From Clostridiales bacterium (lineage in GTDB: Bacteria; Bacillota; Clostridia; Oscillospirales; Oscillospiraceae), in the NCBI GenBank assembly GCA_025757645.1, contig CP107216.1:2201001-2265000 (forward strand): DNA of 64,000 nt. Reading direction: 5' to 3'. The notes below the pieces were generated by a model. The model saw nothing but the letters and a program-made list of their open reading frames with translations. It was not told where the DNA came from and searched no databases. The translations under genes were made by a program, and so were the position numbers. Positions 10,428 through 17,068 of this stretch are shown here, piece after piece; the first letter of the stretch is position 1, and every line of letters begins with the position of its first letter.

Positions 10428-10524
10428 CTCTCATGCTGCGAAAGCAGAGTGCAGCTCCGCATCTGTGACCGGGCGAATACGCTCCGTGCGTAGCTTGCCC
10501 GATTTTTGCGGAACCTAACGATGA

Positions 10525-10553
10525 ATTATAGCATGCTTTTTCCCGAAAAGCAA
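10525..10553 (-). promoter_or_regulatory. Sigma-A type promoter for murA
   Basis: On the minus strand TTGCTT (10548-10553), a 17-base spacer and TATAAT (10525-10530), preceded by TGC as an extended -10. It points at murA. Confidence 0.7.
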
Positions 10554-11120
10554 TCACAACCCACCACTTGCCGCCTCGCCGCGCTCGCGCGCGAGCAAAA
10601 GCTGCGTTTTCAGCAGGGCAACTGTCGTTTTTCCGTCGCAAAGTTCACCATCGAGCGCCGTCTGCACCAGTTCCTCCAGCGGATGCCGCTCCACGTTCAG
10701 AAATTCGCCGGGATCGAGGTGCGCCGCGCCGCGGTGCAGGTCGCGCGCCAGATAGATGTGCAGCACCTCCTCCGAGTAACCGGGCGATGTAAAGTTCGCG
10801 CCCAGATACTGCATCCGGCCGGCCGTCAGGCCCGTCTCCTCCGAGAGCTCGCGCGCCGCGGCCAGCTCCGGCGCTTCGCCCGGCTCGAGCTTGCCGGCCG
10901 GCACCTCGAGCAGCGTGCGCGAAAACGGATAGCGGTACTGCCGCACGCACCAGACCGTGCCGTCGGGCTCCAGCGGCAGTACCGTCACGCCGCCCGGATG
11001 CTCCACGACCTCGCGCTTGGCCGTGCTGCCGTCGGGCAGGCGCGCCTCGTCGAGCCGGACGTTGACGATCACACCGTGGTAGCTCGTGAGGGTCTTGAGC
11101 TTTTGTTCGATCAGTTCCAT
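10554..11120 (-). CDS. Nudix hydrolase, ADP-ribose pyrophosphatase-like
   Basis: A 188-residue protein with a Nudix box: GKLEPGEAPELAAARELSEETG, of the form G-x5-E-x7-RE-x2-EE-x-G. It is preceded by VRQYRYPFSRTLLEVPAG, the ADP-ribose pyrophosphatase-like signature. The frame can be read from 11150, but ATG 11120 follows AAAAGGAG by about 10 bases and is preferred. Such enzymes split ADP-ribose to AMP and ribose-5-phosphate. It lies upstream of murA but a separate promoter follows it. A second, related nudix gene is at 37737-38291. Confidence 0.85.
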   Translation of the reverse strand: MELIEQKLKTLTSYHGVIVNVRLDEARLPDGSTAKREVVEHPGGVTVLPLEPDGTVWCVRQYRYPFSRTLLEVPAGKLEPGEAPELAAARELSEETGLTAGRMQYLGANFTSPGYSEEVLHIYLARDLHRGAAHLDPGEFLNVERHPLEELVQTALDGELCDGKTTVALLKTQLLLARERGEAASGGL

Positions 11121-11267
11121 GAAACATCCACTCCTTTTTTCAATTGGCATGATACCATATTCCTGCGCCGATTACCATATATTTTGAGTAGCAAAACACG
11201 GGCTCGGACGCTATACTGGATCTAACCGGACGCCTGTCCGGAAACCGACACCAAGGGAGGCATTCCC

Positions 11268-11735
11268 ATGCTGGTAGAAACCGCTGACGCCGCGGCCGTC
11301 GCCATGCGCATCACGCGCGCCGAGTGGGCCGCGCTGCGCGAGGCCGACATCCGCGCCGCCGTCGACCATGCGCTCGAGACGCGCGGGCTCGCGCCCTGGA
11401 CAAGTATGAAGATCGAACTGTTCGTTGCCGAAAAGGAGGTGCTGCTCATCGCAAGACCCATTTCCACCCCGCCGCGCCGGTTCCGGTTCCGCTCGTTTGC
11501 CGACCTGACCGCAGCGCTGGGCTGTTTTCCGGCCGGGCTCGACTCGGACGTGGTGTACATAGACGGCGGCTGGGAGCTGTTCGTGCGCACCGGGGACGAG
11601 GCGCTGCCGAACGCGCTCTTCGAGTTCGGCGAGCCGCTGCCGTGTACCGAGGAACTGTACGCACACATCGGCGAACACGGCGACGTGGTCGCCCGCTGTG
11701 ACGCCGTCGGGACGCTTCAGCGCTATTTCTGCTGA
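11268..11735 (+). CDS. Short MecA-like adaptor protein (tentative)
   Basis: A 155-residue protein. Its beginning (MRITRAEWAALREADIR) and the later block (RFRSFADLTAALGCFPAG, then VYIDGGWELFVR) follow the layout of clostridial MecA-type adaptors. Those have a substrate-binding N-domain and a C-domain with an F-x-S-x-x-D-hydrophobic helix and a strand pair. MecA proteins deliver substrates to the ClpC protease. This one is shorter than the usual 200 or more residues and lacks the acidic linker, so it could be a diverged adaptor or an unrelated protein. It lies just upstream of smpB. Confidence 0.4.
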   Translation: MLVETADAAAVAMRITRAEWAALREADIRAAVDHALETRGLAPWTSMKIELFVAEKEVLLIARPISTPPRRFRFRSFADLTAALGCFPAGLDSDVVYIDGGWELFVRTGDEALPNALFEFGEPLPCTEELYAHIGEHGDVVARCDAVGTLQRYFC

Positions 11736-11806
11736 TTTCGCTCTTTTCATTTGCCGCCGGATGTGCTAAACTATATCCACGATTTCGCACGAAGGAGGTC
11801 CCCGCC

Positions 11807-12274
11807 ATGCCGAGAGCCAAGGGCGTCAAGCAGGTCGCGGCCAACCGCAAGGCCCTGCATGACTATTTCGTGCTCGAGCGGTTCGAGGCCGGTGTGGAGC
11901 TCTTCGGCACCGAGGTCAAGTCCATCCGCGCGGGCACGGTCAATCTGAAAGATTCGTTCTGCACCGTGAAAAACGGGGAGCTGTTTGCCTACGGCATCCA
12001 CATCAGCCCCTACGAGCACGGCAGCATCTACAACCGCGACCCCGACCGGCCGAAGCGCCTGCTCATGCACCGGCGGGAGATCACGAAGCTCTACGCCCGC
12101 ACGAAGCAGGACGGGCTGACGCTCGTGCCGCTGTCGCTGTATTTCAAGGACAGCCGCGTGAAGGTGGAGCTCGGCCTGTGCAAGGGCAAAAAGCTCTATG
12201 ACAAGCGCGACGCCGACGCGCAGCGCAGCGCCAAACGCGAGATCGACAGAACGATAAAGGAGAAAAATTACTGA
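11807..12274 (+). CDS. smpB: SsrA-binding protein SmpB
   Basis: A 155-residue OB-fold RNA-binding protein. It has the conserved NRKALHDYFVLERFEAGVEL, GTEVKSIRAG, VNLKDSFC and the basic C-terminal tail that enters the ribosomal mRNA channel. SmpB binds the tRNA-like end of tmRNA and brings it to stalled ribosomes. GAAGGAGG lies about 7 bases before the ATG. Its stop overlaps the start of the cyclophilin gene, and its RNA partner ssrA is only 600 bases downstream. Confidence 0.97.
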   Translation: MPRAKGVKQVAANRKALHDYFVLERFEAGVELFGTEVKSIRAGTVNLKDSFCTVKNGELFAYGIHISPYEHGSIYNRDPDRPKRLLMHRREITKLYARTKQDGLTLVPLSLYFKDSRVKVELGLCKGKKLYDKRDADAQRSAKREIDRTIKEKNY

Positions 12275-12795
12275 TGAGCAATCCGATTGTCACCATTGAA
12301 ATGGAAGACGGCGGCATCATCCGCGCCGAGCTCTATCCGGAGATCGCGCCGAACACCGTCCGCAACTTTATCAGTCTCGTCAAGAAGGGCTTTTACGACG
12401 GCGTGATCTTCCACCGCGTCATCCCCGGCTTCATGATCCAGGGCGGCGACCCGACCGGCACCGGCATGGGCGGCCCGGGCTACAGCATCGAGGGCGAGTT
12501 CACGAGCAATGGCTTCCAAAACGACCTCAAGCACACCCGCGGCGTGCTGTCCATGGCCCGCGCCATGGATCCGAACTCCGCCGGCAGCCAGTTTTTCATC
12601 ATGCACATGGACGCCCCGCACCTCGACAAGCAGTATGCCGCGTTCGGCAAAGTGACCGAGGGCATGGACGTGGTCGACGCCATCGCGCGCACCCCGCGCA
12701 GCATGTTCAACGACAAGCCCACCCACGAACAGAAGATGAAGACCGTCACGGTCGAGACCTTCGGCGTCGAGTATCCGGAGCCGGAGACCTGCTGA
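12274..12795 (+). CDS. Cyclophilin-type peptidyl-prolyl cis-trans isomerase
   Basis: A 173-residue cytosolic cyclophilin without a signal peptide. The catalytic arginine is in FHRVIPGFMIQGGD. GSQFFIMHMDAPHLD and FGKVTEGMDVVDAIA are further family blocks. It catalyses proline isomerisation during protein folding. It overlaps the smpB stop (ATGA), so the two are co-translated. Confidence 0.95.
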   Translation: MSNPIVTIEMEDGGIIRAELYPEIAPNTVRNFISLVKKGFYDGVIFHRVIPGFMIQGGDPTGTGMGGPGYSIEGEFTSNGFQNDLKHTRGVLSMARAMDPNSAGSQFFIMHMDAPHLDKQYAAFGKVTEGMDVVDAIARTPRSMFNDKPTHEQKMKTVTVETFGVEYPEPETC

Positions 12796-12843
12796 GGGAA
12801 CAAATCATCGGCAGTTTCGTCTGATCTTTCAGAATGCGTTCCT

Positions 12844-12869
12844 GCCTGCGCCGCGAGAGCGGCGCAGGC
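12844..12869 (+). terminator. GC-rich hairpin after cyclophilin gene
   Basis: Eleven-base arms GCCTGCGCCGC and complement close a GAGA tetraloop. No T-tract follows, so it could be a weak terminator or an RNA-processing or stability hairpin between the cyclophilin mRNA and tmRNA. Confidence 0.4.
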
Positions 12870-12890
12870 GGCCGACGCGCCCGACATCAT

Positions 12891-13256
12891 GGGGATGTAC
12901 CGGTTTCGACGGGGGTGTGGAGGCAGGAATAGCGGGCGGCGGCGCCTGACCGCCATAAAACGGGCACCTTATAAATTAAAGAACAACAACGAAACTGTTC
13001 TTCTCGCTGCTTAAATAGCGAGCGTTCCCGCCGGGAGGACCACGGCCCGGCAGCGGAGCGTCGATGAGTGGTGAACGTGCGCACGCTAAGCTTTGCGCGT
13101 GCCATGCATCATGAAGCTACCGGACTGACAGGCTTGCCGGTTTGCCTGTCCTGAAGGGAACAGGGGCGTACAGCGTCCCGAAAAAACCCGCTGCGCCCGG
13201 AGAAGTTCCTGTCAAAGCGCTTTCGGACGAGGGTTCAACTCCCTCCATCTCCACCA
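12891..13256 (+). ncRNA. ssrA: tmRNA (SsrA)
   Basis: A one-piece tmRNA of 366 bases. The 5' end GGGGATGTACCGGTTTCGAC pairs with the 3' end CATCTCC that precedes ACCA. The T-arm GGTTCAACTCCC is intact and the CCA is encoded. The tag frame probably resumes at GCA (12964-12966) and ends at TAA (13012-13014), giving the 16-residue tag APYKLKNNNETVLLAA. The C-terminal LAA is the usual protease signal. The frame choice follows the LLAA-stop end and an alanine resume codon; the exact resume site is inferred. Confidence 0.95.
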
Positions 13257-13260
13257 AGAA

Positions 13261-13290
13261 AAGGACTTGCTTTTCAGCAGGTCCTTTTTC
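13261..13290 (+). terminator. Terminator of tmRNA
   Basis: Arms AAGGACTTGC and GCAGGTCCTT (one G-T wobble) with a TTTTCA loop, followed by a T-tract. Confidence 0.85.
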
Positions 13291-13520
13291 CATGAAATTC
13301 ATTTCTGCCCAACGCACAAAGTATCTTCGGCCGGAAATATTTGCGCCGCAAATGTGAAAAGCGCCGGATGCTTCGCACAGCGCGCCGAATGCGCTGTTTT
13401 TCTGCACGCCGGTGCATTTTTCACGCAGGACATACAAACACATTGCAATATTCTGCCCTATGCGGCAGCGCGAACGCCCCAAGAATTAAGACTAATTAAG
13501 ATGTCGCCGTATGCTTTTCT
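13291..13520. other. Intergenic stretch without a recognised gene
   Basis: Between the tmRNA terminator and the next promoter I see no convincing gene. Short inverted motifs occur (for example around the GCGCCG-rich 13360-13400), but nothing I can name. Confidence 0.5.
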
Positions 13521-13529
13521 TGCTATAAT
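13521..13529 (+). promoter_or_regulatory. Extended -10 promoter upstream of the MBOAT operon
   Basis: TGCTATAAT forms a perfect extended -10. The -35 is poor. It lies 43 bases before the small ORF at 13572. Confidence 0.55.
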
Positions 13530-13571
13530 ATTGGCCGCAGAACAAAAAATACCATCAGGAGAACAGAGCAA

Positions 13572-13793
13572 ATGACAAGCGTAAGAAGATGGGCAATCGA
13601 AAATCGTACAAACGGCATGCCGGCCGCGCAGAAAGCGCCCGTCCGGTCCGTGCCGGTCGTATCCTTTTCTCCGGCAAGGACGGCAAAACAGCCTCATTGC
13701 CCGCAAAAGAGCGCCCCGGATGCTCTGTGCCAGATCATGCGGAACGTAAAACGAACAGCAGGCAGGCGTGTGCGCCTGCAGGAGGGCTGCTGA
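13572..13793 (+). CDS. Small basic ORF preceding the MBOAT gene (uncertain)
   Basis: A 73-residue ORF rich in Arg, Lys and Pro, with AGGAGA about 9 bases before its ATG and a promoter 43 bases upstream. It ends 1 base before the MBOAT start, so translation coupling is possible. It matches no family I know and has no membrane segment or clear domain. It may be a translated leader or a non-coding leader with a chance ORF. An overlapping frame from 13589 is also open, which weakens the coding case. Confidence 0.3.
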   Translation: MTSVRRWAIENRTNGMPAAQKAPVRSVPVVSFSPARTAKQPHCPQKSAPDALCQIMRNVKRTAGRRVRLQEGC

Positions 13794-13794
13794 T

Positions 13795-15429
13795 ATGGAG
13801 CTTTCTTCGTTGTTCCTCGCGGGAAAAGGGAGCGCCCTGACCTCCTTCTTCTCGACGGCATTTCTCGTCGTGTTCCTGCCGTTTTGTCTCGTGGTGTACA
13901 GTCTCATGCCGCGGCGCGGGAAAAAATACTTCCTGCTCACCGCCGACTGCGCCTTTTTCTGGCTGATCAGCGGCAAGCTGCTCGTATACCTGCTTCTGAC
14001 GGCGCTTTCGATGCACTACTTCGGACTGTGGCTGGACAAAATACAGTCGGAGACGAAGCTTCTGCTCGCGCAGACAGAAAAAGCCGAGCGCAAGACCGTG
14101 CGCAAGCGGCAGCAGGCCGTGCAGCACCGGATCCTTTTGCTGGCCGTCATTTTGCACATCGGCGTCCTGTTCGCACTCAAATATTCCGGCTTCGCCGCGA
14201 CGAATGTCAACACGCTCCTGGCGCACCTGCACATTCCCGTGCAGCTGGCGATCCCGAAGTATGTGATGCCGATCGGTATCTCCTTTTTCACGCTGCAGGC
14301 GCTGTCCTACATCGTGGACGTGCAGCGCGGCGTCACAAAAGCGGACACGAATCTGCTGCGCCTGACGCTGTTCATCAGCTTCTTCCCGCAGATCGTGGAA
14401 GGGCCGATCTGCCGCTACGACCAGACCGCGCAGCAGCTCTGGGACGCAAAGCCAATCACCTACGAGAACCTGACGCTCGGTCTGCAGCGCATTGCCTACG
14501 GCATGATGAAAAAGGTCATCATCGCCGACCGGCTCAACCCGCTCGTGAGAAATGTCTTTAATAACTACACCGACTTTGACGGCGGCGTGATCGCACTGGC
14601 TGCCGTGTGCTACACCGTGCAGCTGTACATGGACTTCTCGGGCTCGATGGACGCCGTCACCGGCACGGCGCAGATCCTCGGCGTCACAATGCCGGAAAAC
14701 TTCCGACAACCGTTTTTCTCCAAGACGATCTCGGAATTCTGGAAGCGCTGGCACATCACGCTCGGCACCTGGTTCAAGGACTATGTATTCTACCCGGTCG
14801 TCACGCTCAAGCCACTGGAAAAGCTCACTTCCGCCGCCCGCAAACGCCTCGGCAACCACTACGGTCCACTGCTGGCGAGCGCCGTCGCGCTCTTTTGCGT
14901 GTGGTTCTGCAACGGTCTCTGGCACGGTGCCGCGTGGAGCTATCTCTTTTTCGGCATGTACCACTTCGTGTTGATCCTCGGCGGCAACATCATCGCCCCG
15001 CCGGTGCGGGCCGTCAACGCGCGGCTGCACATCCGCGCCGAGAGCTTCCCGTACCGTCTGCTGCAGATGCTGCGCACGACGGTGCTGGTCATCATCGGCG
15101 AGCTGTTTTTCCGTGCAAACGGCCTGCGTGCAGGTATGCAGATGTTCCGCACCATGGTCACCGGATTTGCATTCCCCGTCTTTGACGATGCGCTCTTCAA
15201 GGCGCTCGGTATTGACAAGTTTGACCTCATGATCGTTGCTGTGACACTGCTGATCGTGTTCGTCGTGAGCGTGATCAACGAAAAAGGCAAGTCCGTGCGC
15301 GCGCTGCTGGCACAGCGCCCTGCTGCAGTACGCTGGACGGTCTTCTACGCGCTCATTTTGTTCATCATCGTTTTCGGAGCATACGGAAAGGGCTACATTC
15401 CCGTCGACCCCATGTATGCGAACTTTTAG
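13795..15429 (+). CDS. MBOAT family O-acyltransferase (AlgI/DltB-like)
   Basis: A 544-residue polytopic membrane protein. It contains GISFFTLQALSYIVDV, FFPQIVEGPICRY and YMDFSGSMDAVTGTAQILG. It also has FWKRWHITLGTWFKDYVFYP and the invariant histidine in CNGLWHGAAW, the standard AlgI/PatA/DltB block order. Such enzymes move acyl groups across the membrane onto extracellular polymers. GGAGGG lies about 8 bases before ATG 13795; an earlier in-frame ATG at 13768 lacks a good site. It is followed 9 bases later by an SGNH-type partner, as in alginate- and peptidoglycan-acetylation systems. Confidence 0.92.
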   Translation: MELSSLFLAGKGSALTSFFSTAFLVVFLPFCLVVYSLMPRRGKKYFLLTADCAFFWLISGKLLVYLLLTALSMHYFGLWLDKIQSETKLLLAQTEKAERKTVRKRQQAVQHRILLLAVILHIGVLFALKYSGFAATNVNTLLAHLHIPVQLAIPKYVMPIGISFFTLQALSYIVDVQRGVTKADTNLLRLTLFISFFPQIVEGPICRYDQTAQQLWDAKPITYENLTLGLQRIAYGMMKKVIIADRLNPLVRNVFNNYTDFDGGVIALAAVCYTVQLYMDFSGSMDAVTGTAQILGVTMPENFRQPFFSKTISEFWKRWHITLGTWFKDYVFYPVVTLKPLEKLTSAARKRLGNHYGPLLASAVALFCVWFCNGLWHGAAWSYLFFGMYHFVLILGGNIIAPPVRAVNARLHIRAESFPYRLLQMLRTTVLVIIGELFFRANGLRAGMQMFRTMVTGFAFPVFDDALFKALGIDKFDLMIVAVTLLIVFVVSVINEKGKSVRALLAQRPAAVRWTVFYALILFIIVFGAYGKGYIPVDPMYANF

Positions 15430-15438
15430 GAGGCACGC

Positions 15439-16407
15439 ATGTCCCGTTTTCTCAAACATACGCTCAGATGCGTCGTTTTTCTCGCCGTGCTGGCGCTTTT
15501 GCTGACCGGTGTGTCGCAGCTGGTGCGGCCAAAAAACAACACCCGCAGCGACGGCATCCATGACCCCGCGGCCAACGGCATCCTCGGAGAACCGGACAAC
15601 ACGATCGACCTGCTCATCCTCGGTGACAGCGAGAGCTATTCCGCCTTCATCCCGATGCAGCTGTGGCAGCAATACGGTTACACGGCCTACTGCTGCGGCA
15701 CATCCAGACAGACACTGTACTATTCGGAAGCGTTCTTGCACAAAGCCTTCCAAAAGCAGTCGCCCAAGCTTGTGATCCTGGAGACCGATGTGATCTTCAT
15801 CGATTTTTCGTACGGCAGTATGCTGCTGCAGGAGGCCGGCGACCTCTTCCCTGTGTTTTCCTACCACGACCGGTGGAAAACGCTGAAATCCAGCGATTGG
15901 AGCCTGAACGTAAACTACACCTATATCGACAATGCAAAAGGGTATCAGCTGCGCTGCAACGCCACTCCGGCGGACGCCAGCAATTATATGACGCCATCGG
16001 ATGCCTACGCTCCCATCCCGAAGCGAAACCGCGCCTATGTTGAGCGCATCAAGGCCTTCTGTGACGAAAACGGCGCGCAGCTGATGCTCGTCAGCTCGCC
16101 CAGCACAGTCAACTGGAACATGGCGCGCCACAACAGCACGCAGGCGCTCGCAGATAAGCTGCAGATCCCGTTCATCGACTTCAACACCATGTCCGACCAG
16201 GTGTCGATCAACTGGAGCACGGATACCCGTGACCAGGGGGATCACCTGAATTATTTTGGCGCAAAAAAAGTAACGGCTGCGCTCGGCGATTATCTGTCTG
16301 ACAACAGCCTGCTGCCAAGCCACAAGGACGATCCGGAGTATTCCGATTGGGACACACAGGCCGATGCGTTTAACCAGGCGATCACTGCCGAACTCGCAAA
16401 ATCATAA
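15439..16407 (+). CDS. Membrane-anchored SGNH/DltD-like acyl-transfer partner
   Basis: A 322-residue protein with an N-terminal membrane anchor (VVFLAVLALLLTGVSQL). A GDSES nucleophile motif lies near residue 64, and a C-terminal DHLNYFG would supply the catalytic Asp and His. This is the SGNH fold seen in DltD, AlgX/AlgJ and PatB partners that finish O-acylation outside the cell. It is co-transcribed with the MBOAT gene and ends before a strong terminator. The polymer acylated cannot be read from the sequence; no dlt or alginate genes are nearby. Confidence 0.82.
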   Translation: MSRFLKHTLRCVVFLAVLALLLTGVSQLVRPKNNTRSDGIHDPAANGILGEPDNTIDLLILGDSESYSAFIPMQLWQQYGYTAYCCGTSRQTLYYSEAFLHKAFQKQSPKLVILETDVIFIDFSYGSMLLQEAGDLFPVFSYHDRWKTLKSSDWSLNVNYTYIDNAKGYQLRCNATPADASNYMTPSDAYAPIPKRNRAYVERIKAFCDENGAQLMLVSSPSTVNWNMARHNSTQALADKLQIPFIDFNTMSDQVSINWSTDTRDQGDHLNYFGAKKVTAALGDYLSDNSLLPSHKDDPEYSDWDTQADAFNQAITAELAKS

Positions 16408-16429
16408 TTGCAGCACAGCATTTCCATGT

Positions 16430-16466
16430 GCCGGAGCAGGCCAAGCATCGCCTGCTCCGGCTTTTG
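16430..16466 (+). terminator. Terminator of the MBOAT-SGNH operon
   Basis: Perfect 12-base arms GCCGGAGCAGGC and complement with an 8-base loop, followed by TTTTGCGTTT. Confidence 0.9.
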
Positions 16467-16678
16467 CGTTTCAAAATCAAATCGCAGGAGCACGCCGAAA
16501 GCCCCATCGTGTTTCCGGGCGAAAACGGCGAGCGGCAGTACCGCTCTCCCAAAGCGCTCCACAGCGAGTTTCTCCGTTTTCCGTCAGCGTCGAGGATGCG
16601 GGCAATATCAGCGCCGGCCTGTAAGCGACGGGTTCATGCGCGCTCTTGCAGCATCGCAGCTCTATATCACAACAGGCT

Positions 16679-16843
16679 GCCACGGTCACGGGGCAGCTCT
16701 ACCTCGACGCCGCGTTTTTCGCTGAGCCGGGGCTCATCGGCGTGCACCCGAACGACAACACGGCCACCGTGTAGCTGCGCGCGGACGATCTCGCGGCCCT
16801 GATCCGGGAGCACGGAAACCCGGTGCATATTGCGGAGCTGTGA
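16679..16843 (+). pseudogene. Remnant of a YbaK/ProX-type prolyl-tRNA deacylase
   Basis: Frame reading from GCC 16679 gives a segment containing GLIGVHPNDNTATV, then an in-frame TAG at 16772-16774, then LRADDLAALIREHGNPVHIAEL and TGA at 16841. The IGVHPNDNTATVWL pattern is the end of Firmicute YbaK/ProX editing-domain proteins. The TAG sits where a tryptophan (TGG) is expected. The rest of the domain upstream (16467-16678) is not readable in one frame. The gene is therefore a decayed fragment. The family assignment rests on this C-terminal block only. Confidence 0.55.
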
Positions 16844-16858
16844 GCGCGGCCACACGCA

Positions 16859-16906
16859 TAGAAAAAAGCAAGGCTTCCCGAATTCGGGAAGCCTTGCTTT
16901 TTTCTA
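16859..16906. terminator. Perfect 48-base palindrome, bidirectional terminator
   Basis: Arms of 24 bases starting TAGAAAAAAGCAAGGCTTCC and centred on GAATTC. Both strands end in a T6 tract, so it terminates the feo operon on the minus strand and anything from the plus strand. The feo Cys-rich gene's stop codon lies inside the arm. Confidence 0.9.
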
Positions 16907-17068
16907 TTTCTCTTTTTTGCAGTCACAGTTTCTGCCGCACTGCGCGCAGTTACCGGTGCAGCCGCTGCCGCAGCAGCCGCCCTTTTTCATGGCGCGGCAC
17001 CAGACGCGCCACGCGATGACGGCGCACACGGCCACGATGGCCAGCAGGAGATAGTCGATCAGCCGCAT
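16904..17068 (-). CDS. FeoB-associated Cys-rich membrane protein
   Basis: A 54-residue protein: one membrane helix (IDYLLLAIVAVCAVIAWRVW) followed by a short cytosolic tail with seven cysteines (KKGGCCGSGCTGNCAQCGRN). It is a recognised small companion of FeoB in Firmicutes, possibly handling ferrous iron or sensing redox at the exit of the channel. Its start ATG shares a base with the feoB stop (TGATG), so it is translationally coupled. Confidence 0.85.
   Translation of the reverse strand: MRLIDYLLLAIVAVCAVIAWRVWCRAMKKGGCCGSGCTGNCAQCGRNCDCKKEK

Noticed and set aside
13735..16323. 862-codon open frame on the minus strand
   Set aside because: It is antisense to the MBOAT and SGNH genes, which have clear motifs, ribosome sites and a terminator.
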